This document shows, in pieces, positions 59,529-64,000 of a stretch of 64,000 bases of DNA. How positions within the stretch are numbered: the stretch's first letter is position 1; each line of letters starts with the position of its first letter. Under the pieces are notes generated by a model. The model made no database searches. It worked only from the letters and a program-made list of their open reading frames with translations, and had not been told where the DNA came from. The translations under genes and the position numbers were made by a program. Origin of the DNA: Spartinivicinus ruber (GTDB taxonomy: Bacteria > Pseudomonadota > Gammaproteobacteria > Pseudomonadales > Zooshikellaceae); contig NZ_CP048878.1 in NCBI RefSeq assembly GCF_011009015.1, positions 53,501-117,500 of the forward strand, in the 5' to 3' direction.

Positions 59529-59966
59529 CTAAAAGTCTCCTAAGTCGTTGATCCAGCCTTCTCCTGACTGCATGTTTTCGCACTGCTTCTGGATTTGTTT
59601 TACTTGCTGCTCGGTTTTTTGATCCAAAGCTTGATCAAGCTGTTGTTGCCTTTGATGGCGTGGCCATTGATCTACCAAATGTTGAATAAAACGGGCTGTC
59701 CAAGCTGGATGCAGATCACCACGACCAATCCAGTAGAGCTTAAATTCATCAAGTTTTAAATTGGCAAAGTCAGGATTAATGCCTGCTCGAATTAAACTGG
59801 CTTTTACTCGTTTCCAGTCAGGACTCCAATCCTCCATCATGGGATCACCCTGGGGTTTTTTTCGGGTTTCGTATTTTTTTTGAAAAATATCTGGCTCTGA
59901 ATTTTTGACCTCGCGCGCAGTTGTTGTAGTTGTAGATGATGGTTCTAATGATGGTTTGGGGGTCAC
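59529..59966 (-). CDS. DnaT-like replication protein
   Basis: 145 residues, GTG start with a strong GGGAGGGG ribosome site about 7 bases upstream. After a Thr/Ser-rich linker (KPSLEPSSTTTTTAREVKNS) the core DWSPDWKRVKASLIRAGINP DFANLKLDEFKLYWIGRGDL HPAWTARFIQHL is the DnaT-type ssDNA-binding domain. In many phages this domain is fused to an N-terminal HTH domain; here it is in another frame of the overlapping gene. The strong site argues for separate translation. Confidence 0.75.
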   Translation of the reverse strand: MTPKPSLEPSSTTTTTAREVKNSEPDIFQKKYETRKKPQGDPMMEDWSPDWKRVKASLIRAGINPDFANLKLDEFKLYWIGRGDLHPAWTARFIQHLVDQWPRHQRQQQLDQALDQKTEQQVKQIQKQCENMQSGEGWINDLGDF

Positions 59967-60375
59967 AGGTGAACCCCTCCCGGTTCACTGCTGAACCCCC
60001 TATATTTTCAGGTGGTTCATTTTGAACTCCCTCAATATTCAAGGGTGGTTCAATTTGATCCCCCTTATTTTCTTCTGTTTCAGGGGGATTATCTAAATTA
60101 ATTTGGCAGCCCACATGTAAATAAAAATAATTGGATGTGCTTGCACCACTAGCAGCGGCTCGTTCAAACTTTGTTAATACACCTAATTTTGCTAAAGACT
60201 TGATGTGTCGTTTGACTGTTGAACGTGATAATGATGTTTTTTCGGCAATTGTATCCATTGCCGGCCAGCAGTAACCCTGATCATTCGCATTATCTGCCAA
60301 CGCTAATAAAACTATTTTTTTATTGGGTTCAAGGTTTGAGAGGGTAAACGCCCAAGCAATCGCCTGTACACTCAT
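59845..60375 (-). CDS. Replication initiator (O-like HTH domain)
   Basis: 176 residues from ATG at 60375; GGAGGGG lies 5 bases before it. SVQAIAWAFTLSNLEPNKKI VLLALADNANDQGYCWPAMD and TIAEKTSLSRSTVKRHIKSL are the winged HTH of phage O-type initiators, which bind the phage origin. The tail is low-complexity and its last 120 bases overlap the DnaT-like gene in a different frame. The leader ORF overlaps its start by ATGA. Confidence 0.85.
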   Translation of the reverse strand: MSVQAIAWAFTLSNLEPNKKIVLLALADNANDQGYCWPAMDTIAEKTSLSRSTVKRHIKSLAKLGVLTKFERAAASGASTSNYFYLHVGCQINLDNPPETEENKGDQIEPPLNIEGVQNEPPENIGGSAVNREGFTCDPQTIIRTIIYNYNNCARGQKFRARYFSKKIRNPKKTPG

Positions 60376-60431
60376 AAACACCCCTCCTGAAATACTGCAT
60401 TGATGTTGATTTTTTCGGCAGTTTTCTGCAT
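60372..60431 (-). CDS. 19-residue leader peptide coupled to the initiator gene
   Basis: ATG at 60429-60431 has AAAGGA about 10 bases upstream and encodes 19 residues starting MQKTAEKININAVF. Its TGA overlaps the initiator ATG (ATGA). It lies just after the 60454-60493 hairpin. It could be a translational-coupling leader or simply a short real peptide. Tiny ORFs are weak evidence. Confidence 0.45.
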   Translation of the reverse strand: MQKTAEKININAVFQEGCL

Positions 60432-60453
60432 AATATCTACATCCTTTGTTGTT

Positions 60454-60493
60454 AAAAAAACTGCTTCTCTTGGTTGGGTAAAGCAGTTTTTTT
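60454..60493. terminator. Bidirectional terminator in the early leader
   Basis: A perfect 13-bp inverted repeat: AAAAAAACTGCTT and AAGCAGTTTTTTT with a 14-base loop. It has a U run in either direction. In the minus direction it lies between the early promoter and replication genes, as tR1 does in lambda. It can act as an attenuator that needs antitermination. Confidence 0.9.
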
Positions 60494-60612
60494 ATACCTG
60501 AAATTTATCCCCGCTAATCTAAAACTGAAAAATCAGCGCGCAAAAATACCCTGTCAGCAAAACTAATTAATTGCTAAATCAGGTAGTAAACATGTTGTAT
60601 TGGTAAGTGACT

Positions 60613-60624
60613 GTTAAGTTACGT
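60613..60624. promoter_or_regulatory. Operator-like repeat copy 1
   Basis: GTTAAGTTACGT. The same motif occurs as GTTAAGTTACATAAC at 60943-60957 and as GTTAAGCTACATAAC at 61534-61548, all close to promoters around the repressor gene. Probably repressor/Cro binding sites. Confidence 0.5.
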
Positions 60625-60658
60625 GGCTAGTGAGATATCCATTTATGCTCTCCTTGTT

Positions 60659-60688
60659 GTATTACTGTACTTGTGTACAGCAGTACAA
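60659..60688 (-). promoter_or_regulatory. Candidate early promoter with LexA-type box in the spacer
   Basis: Minus strand: TTGTAC (60683-60688) and TAATAC (60659-60664) separated by 18 bp. The spacer holds CTGTACTTGTGTACAG (60665-60680), which fits the gammaproteobacterial LexA consensus CTGT-N8-ACAG. Downstream is the tR1-like hairpin and the replication genes. This would make early lytic transcription directly SOS-controlled. Promoter elements are judged by eye. Confidence 0.55.
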
Positions 60689-60846
60689 AGCTTAATGACA
60701 AGACTGCGTGGTTTAGGTATATTTTCTCAATACAACAAAGCGTTAGGGGTGAAGGTTGAGAGCCTTTACTCCTTTAGCTCTCACTCCAGGCTGCATGCCA
60801 CTTGGCATCCCCCCCTAGCACTTTGTTGATTCGGGTTTATTTAGTT

Positions 60847-60879
60847 GGCCGGGACGCCTTTTGGGGTTCCGGTCTTTTG
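60847..60879 (+). terminator. Rho-independent terminator before the repressor gene
   Basis: GGCCGGGACGCC and GGGGTTCCGGTC pair over 12 positions (two wobbles, one mismatch) around a TTTT loop and are followed by TTTTGTTGTTT. It ends a rightward transcript from the 60.6-60.8 kb zone, where only a doubtful ORF (60700-60829, 43 codons) exists; a small RNA is possible. Confidence 0.6.
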
Positions 60880-60942
60880 TTGTTTGAAACACCACATGCA
60901 TATATATGTTTAATCAACTAATGTTGCATGTCAAGAACTAAC

Positions 60943-60957
60943 GTTAAGTTACATAAC
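60943..60957. promoter_or_regulatory. Operator-like repeat copy 2
   Basis: GTTAAGTTACATAAC, ending 8 bases before the repressor start codon. The site overlaps the probable repressor promoter, fitting autoregulation. Confidence 0.55.
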
Positions 60958-60965
60958 TATTACTG

Positions 60966-61385
60966 ATGAAAAATTTTTGGCAAAAGGTTCGAGCTGCTAG
61001 AGTTGCGGCAGGACTTACTCAAGCTCAACTTGCTGAAAAGCTAGGAATATCACGTACTTCCGTAATCATGTGGGAGCAGCAAGAGGAAAGTAAACGATCT
61101 GTTCCAAGAAAACCGACAATTCAAATGGTCTCTCAAATTACTGGAGTACCAGCAGACTGGTTTCTTGATGATGACGCAGAGTTTAATCCTGCTTGGCTAA
61201 AGTCTAATGCTGAGTACAGTGATGAAGACCTGGAAAGGATTGCTAAGTATGAAAGAAAAGAAGAGTTGCTAGAAGCTAAGGAATCTTTAATGGATCTTTA
61301 TGATATGGCAACAGAAGGTAAAATGAGTAAGGAATCAGCTCAGCTAATTACTTTACTATCAAAGATATTGAAAAAAGTTGAGTAA
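60966..61385 (+). CDS. Phage repressor, XRE family
   Basis: 139 residues. HTH: WQKVRAARVAAGLTQAQLAE KLGISRTSVIMWEQ. Then GVPADWFLDDDAEFNPAWLK and a helical C-terminus (AKYERKEELLEAKESLMDLY). No LexA/CI-type peptidase domain is visible, so it cannot self-cleave like lambda CI; the antirepressor at 50740 or the LexA box could provide induction. There is no ribosome site before the ATG, as for leaderless repressor messages. It diverges from the replication operon. Confidence 0.85.
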   Translation: MKNFWQKVRAARVAAGLTQAQLAEKLGISRTSVIMWEQQEESKRSVPRKPTIQMVSQITGVPADWFLDDDAEFNPAWLKSNAEYSDEDLERIAKYERKEELLEAKESLMDLYDMATEGKMSKESAQLITLLSKILKKVE

Positions 61386-61533
61386 CGCATAGCTTTAAAT
61401 TATGCATGCTGTTTCTACGATAGCTACAGAACTAGTCTGTTCTCTAGTCTCCTAATTCCCCTGATAGTGAAGTTGGGCTCACAACCCAGCCGATTTCAAT
61501 AACCCTCTATTCCAATATTTCTTAATGCTCTAG

Positions 61534-61594
61534 GTTAAGCTACATAACCTTTTTAATTGTTTTGCTTGACATAATGTTCAGCTTAGGACAATCT
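61534..61594 (+). promoter_or_regulatory. Operator copy 3 and candidate promoter of the rightward early operon
   Basis: GTTAAGCTACATAAC at 61534-61548 is followed by TTGACA at 61566-61571. At 17 bp spacing the -10 (CAATCT) is poor, suggesting the promoter needs help or a different spacing. The operon starting at 61631 follows. Confidence 0.5.
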
Positions 61595-61630
61595 TGAAGT
61601 GTAGCGATCAGAAATTTACAGGCACTACCA

Positions 61631-62071
61631 ATGGACGGTAATACAATCACAGATGGAACCTGGGAAGCTCACTTAGACAATCCGTATCTAGCACCGCGCG
61701 AGACGTTGTACTGTTTAGGACTACTATCCGGGAAGACAGATAAATCAATAGCTCGCGATCATGAGATTGAACCTCGCTCAGTGAGCAGCAGAATAAAAAA
61801 TGTACATTACAAGCTTAATACTGCTAATCGAGCGCATTTAGTAGCCGAGTTAATACGGCTGAAGATCGTCACCCTTAATATTTCACCAGTCGTGATGATG
61901 TTAATGGCTGCATTTCTCGTGAATAGCGTTTCTATGGTGGTAAATGATAACCCTGATAAACCCAGGCAAGTCCGCATAGTACAACGGACTGGAAGACGGC
62001 CAGAGTATTTGCCGTTAGATAACTCAAAAGGAGACGAGCTATGTATGAAAACGCAAATGTATACCAGCTAA
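61631..62071 (+). CDS. LuxR-type HTH protein with membrane segment
   Basis: 146 residues. LAPRETLYCLGLLSGKTDKS IARDHEIEPRSVSSRIKNVH YKL is a GerE/LuxR-type DNA-binding domain at the N-terminus. A hydrophobic stretch (SPVVMMLMAAFLVNSVSMVV) near residue 100 could be a membrane helix. The tail is basic. Being the first gene after the repressor it may regulate the early operon. The end overlaps the RdgC-like gene by 31 bases. Confidence 0.75.
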   Translation: MDGNTITDGTWEAHLDNPYLAPRETLYCLGLLSGKTDKSIARDHEIEPRSVSSRIKNVHYKLNTANRAHLVAELIRLKIVTLNISPVVMMLMAAFLVNSVSMVVNDNPDKPRQVRIVQRTGRRPEYLPLDNSKGDELCMKTQMYTS

Positions 62072-62547
62072 ATGCTAATGCTGATTATGTTGTTGAGCGG
62101 TTATTAGGTGGGGTTAGAGATGCTGAGTTTACCCCTTGCGGCAAGTACCAAGAGTTAAGCTACGGTTTTGTACCGGTTAAAAAAGGTAGTTATCTGGAGA
62201 TACGAAAAAAATTAGCGGTATTCAAAGTTAAATTAGAGAAAAAAATATTATCACCTACTGTTTTAAGACAGCGTGTCATTGAAGCTGTTGAAGACCATAA
62301 AGACCTTACGGGGGAGCGACTAACAAAACAGCAAATCGAATGTTTACGGAAAGAAATTAGAACCGGGTTGCTTCCTAGAGCGGCCAAAATAACAACAGTG
62401 GTTGAGGTTTATATTGATACTGAACAAGGTTTCTTAGTTGTTAACAACCAAGATATCGATGTAAATAGGTTATTTCTACAATTATTTATTCAAATGGTTG
62501 GTAGAGGGAAAACATCCATGACGCAAGCAAATACGGTAGCCGCATGA
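62041..62547 (+). CDS. RdgC-like protein (short form)
   Basis: 168 residues; AAGGAG 8 bases before the ATG. The AEFTPCGKYQELSYGFVPVK, KKILSPTVLRQRVIEAVEDH and EIRTGLLPRAAKITTVVEVY IDTEQGFLVVNNQ blocks line up in order with the N-terminal half of RdgC, a ring-shaped DNA-binding inhibitor of RecA. Chromosomal RdgC is about 300 residues, so the C-terminal half is missing. It may modulate RecA during induction or recombination. Confidence 0.75.
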   Translation: MYENANVYQLNANADYVVERLLGGVRDAEFTPCGKYQELSYGFVPVKKGSYLEIRKKLAVFKVKLEKKILSPTVLRQRVIEAVEDHKDLTGERLTKQQIECLRKEIRTGLLPRAAKITTVVEVYIDTEQGFLVVNNQDIDVNRLFLQLFIQMVGRGKTSMTQANTVAA

Positions 62548-62750
62548 CTATGGCTACTCGATTACCTCAAAACGAAATAATTAATAATCAACAGCTAAGG
62601 AGGAGAAAAACAGAAGCCGACTTACTATGGGATAAAATAACCGAAAAATATCAAGCTGATTTGGCCACTCATAACCGTCTGCGTTGTCGTATGCGATATG
62701 TGCTTGATAAAACCCGGCATAAGTTATTTGTAGAGCCAGCAACTTTTTAA
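62544..62750 (+). CDS. Small basic phage protein
   Basis: 68 residues; its ATG overlaps the RdgC-like stop (ATGA). QLRRRKTEADLLWDKITEKY and RLRCRMRYVLDKTRHKLFVE are highly charged and helical. No recognised domain. No own ribosome site, so it is likely translated by coupling. Confidence 0.5.
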   Translation: MTMATRLPQNEIINNQQLRRRKTEADLLWDKITEKYQADLATHNRLRCRMRYVLDKTRHKLFVEPATF

Positions 62751-62857
62751 ATTATTTAAGCAATAGTTTTTAAACGCTCAATTTTGAGCCGCGGTACCTT
62801 ATTGTCTAGAGAAAAGAGACCTTAGTAGCTAACTCTGTCCATTATGGAGAAATTGAC

Positions 62858-63073
62858 ATGGAAATCAACCAAATGGAGCTAACTAAACAAAATCTAAAGT
62901 TATACGAGAAAGCAAAGCAATATATTGAGTATTACACCCTAGCCAAACGTAAAATGCCGACGCAGTTGCATATTACTAAAGAACAGTTGGAAGCCTTTAA
63001 AACGAACTTAATTAAATATAATTGCAAGCCACCGTATACTATTAATGGTGTGCGGCTTATACCCTTAAACTAA
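62858..63073 (+). CDS. Short paralogue of the following gene
   Basis: 71 residues; GGAG 7 bases before the ATG. KQYIEYYTLAKRKMPTQLHI TKEQLEAFKTNLIK followed by PPYTINGVRLIPL aligns with YQYIDFFEKHKGYKPYLVRL THEQIRSIENDCKR and PPQDFQGVFYV of the next protein. Probably a duplicated domain. Function unknown. Confidence 0.6.
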   Translation: MEINQMELTKQNLKLYEKAKQYIEYYTLAKRKMPTQLHITKEQLEAFKTNLIKYNCKPPYTINGVRLIPLN

Positions 63074-63093
63074 GGAAGACGCCGATAACAACC

Positions 63094-63495
63094 ATGATCA
63101 ATAACGAACTAGACCTACAGCCATGGAAACCACGAACCAGAGTATTTAAGTATCGTCGTATTGGTGCTGATCAGAAGGAAGTAAGAGTCACTGAGTTTAT
63201 TCTTGATCAGTCGGCAGGTATTGCTAATCAGGCAATCATTAAAATGCTGAAATCAGCTAAAGCAAATAAATATTTTTTTAATTTTAAAAAGCTTAGTTTG
63301 GACAACCAACAGCTAATCAAGAAAATTTACCAATACATTGATTTTTTTGAGAAGCATAAAGGATATAAGCCTTACCTGGTTAGGCTTACCCATGAACAAA
63401 TTAGAAGTATTGAAAATGACTGCAAAAGAGCAGGAATGACACCCCCTCAAGATTTTCAAGGTGTTTTCTATGTGCACTATTTAGGAGCTATTTAA
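63094..63495 (+). CDS. Early phage protein of unknown function
   Basis: 133 residues. The N-terminal part (FKYRRIGADQKEVRVTEFIL) is distinct; the C-terminal 65 residues match the preceding protein. The stop lies 2 bases before the CsrA-like ATG, so they are co-translated. Nothing in it is recognised, but its place next to CsrA-like genes is worth noting. Confidence 0.55.
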   Translation: MINNELDLQPWKPRTRVFKYRRIGADQKEVRVTEFILDQSAGIANQAIIKMLKSAKANKYFFNFKKLSLDNQQLIKKIYQYIDFFEKHKGYKPYLVRLTHEQIRSIENDCKRAGMTPPQDFQGVFYVHYLGAI

Positions 63496-63497
63496 TT

Positions 63498-63833
63498 ATG
63501 TTGACTGTGACGCGTCGAGTTGGTGAGTCTTTGAAAATAGGGGAATACCGGTTAATGTTGCGTACGAGAAGTGTGGGTGGTGTAACGCTGACTACTTTGC
63601 ATCAGGGACAAATCAGTATTAGGGATATTGAGTTTGGTCAGCCATTGCAGCTTAATCAAGAGATTATTGTTTATCCTTACCCTAATAATAGGGAAGGTTT
63701 TTCAAAGTCTATTCATCAAGCAAAGATAAGTATAAGTGCTCCCAAGCACATTAAAATACAGCGTGATGAGTTAGAAGTTGGATATTGTAGAAATGAAAAA
63801 ACTAACCAAAAATATTTAGGGGCTATGACTTAA
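63498..63833 (+). CDS. CsrA/RsmA-like protein with internal insertion
   Basis: 111 residues, about 50 longer than host CsrA. The N-terminus MLTVTRRVGESLKIG is the CsrA beta-1 signature including the RNA-binding Arg-6. The end KISISAPKHIKIQRDELEVG matches beta-3 to beta-5 (IGINAPK...HREEIY), including the second RNA-binding Arg. Between them about 50 extra residues (TTLHQGQISIRDIEFGQPLQ LNQEIIVYPYPNN) are inserted. It probably binds GGA motifs in mRNA as a dimer and could reprogramme host gene expression. AGGAG is 10 bases upstream. Confidence 0.8.
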   Translation: MLTVTRRVGESLKIGEYRLMLRTRSVGGVTLTTLHQGQISIRDIEFGQPLQLNQEIIVYPYPNNREGFSKSIHQAKISISAPKHIKIQRDELEVGYCRNEKTNQKYLGAMT

Positions 63834-63849
63834 TTATAAGGATATTGAT

Positions 63850-64000
63850 ATGGAATACGACCCAAATTTTAAAGACGCTAATAATTATGAAAGCATTGCT
63901 AAAGCTTTAGGCATTGAATTATTTGGGCATTACTCAACTCCACAAGTCATTAAAAAGCTAAATATACCAAGACGCACGCTTGAAGCTTTAAAAAATAATG
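63850..64000 (+). CDS. Partial gene with HTH-like motif
   Basis: AAGGAT is 7 bases before the ATG. 50 codons are in view: FKDANNYESIAKALGIELFG then STPQVIKKLNIPRRTLEALK. The second part looks like a helix-turn-helix of an excisionase or regulator. The rest lies outside the window. Confidence 0.6.
   Translation, partial: MEYDPNFKDANNYESIAKALGIELFGHYSTPQVIKKLNIPRRTLEALKNN

Noticed and set aside
60623..60829. 68-codon plus-strand ORF with a hydrophobic N-terminus near the repressor
   Set aside because: It starts with GTG without a good ribosome site, spans the LexA-type box and the candidate early promoter, and the C-terminal part looks random.
31814..64000. Linear plasmid-prophage with a protelomerase, as in VP882-like phages
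   Set aside because: Tail similarity alone suggested it, but no protelomerase or telomere palindrome is seen and the left side is joined to chromosomal cassettes.
31814..64000. Mu-like transposable phage
   Set aside because: No MuA/MuB genes; HNH plus TerS/TerL and lambda-type O/P genes point to cos packaging and theta-type replication.

Overview
The window looks like the chromosome of an AT-rich marine gammaproteobacterium. The block trkH-trkA-rsmB-fmt-def / LysM protein-dprA-purE-tsaC-hemF-aroE is a conserved gammaproteobacterial order. The many solute-binding proteins and low-GC style fit Oceanospirillales-like bacteria, but I cannot name a genus with confidence. Both window edges cut genes.

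Layout. 1-10.9 kb: a partial beta-propeller glycan protein, a TRAP solute-binding protein, an acyl-CoA ligase, three orphan periplasmic binding proteins, a D-lactate dehydrogenase fusion and dgkA. 10.9-22.8 kb: the housekeeping block, in two divergent groups around a 600-base gap (16756-17353). 22.8-28.3 kb: a decayed zone with a response-regulator tail, an IS1595-type transposase fragment flanked by a perfect 25-bp inverted repeat, a Liv-type binding protein, one complete IS1595-family element, a LysR regulator, and a tandem small-protein family with truncated and frameshifted copies.

28.37-31.60 kb: three minus-strand genes (PD-(D/E)XK nuclease-like protein, two membrane proteins), each followed by an attC-like site. 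There is no integron integrase in view, so this fits an integrase-less cassette cluster (CALIN). It directly abuts the left side of a prophage.

31.6 kb to beyond 64 kb: a mosaic temperate phage of the contractile-tail type. P2-like tail genes (D, X, U, T, E/E', FII, FI, H/I/J/W/V) join an HK97-like head module (capsid, protease, portal, TerL, TerS, HNH). Then come lysis genes, a Q-like antiterminator, nucleases, lambda-type replication genes (O/DnaT-like and P-like), a divergent repressor, and a rightward early operon with a LuxR-type HTH protein, a short RdgC-like protein and an enlarged CsrA-like protein. Cargo genes in the phage include a secreted zinc metalloprotease with a C-terminal PPC domain, a HigBA-like toxin-antitoxin pair, a secreted S74-domain protein and small membrane proteins. 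The integrase and right attachment site are not in the window.

Most interesting signals: the cassette array beside the prophage; four ACGTC-N5-GACGT dyads in two pairs with the same 23-bp spacing at the phage/cassette boundary; a tRNA-fMet-like 3' fragment inside the tail operon; a -1 frameshift site in gene E; an expanded phage CsrA next to an RdgC homologue; the metalloprotease cargo gene; and a LexA-type box placed between the -35 and -10 of a candidate early promoter.
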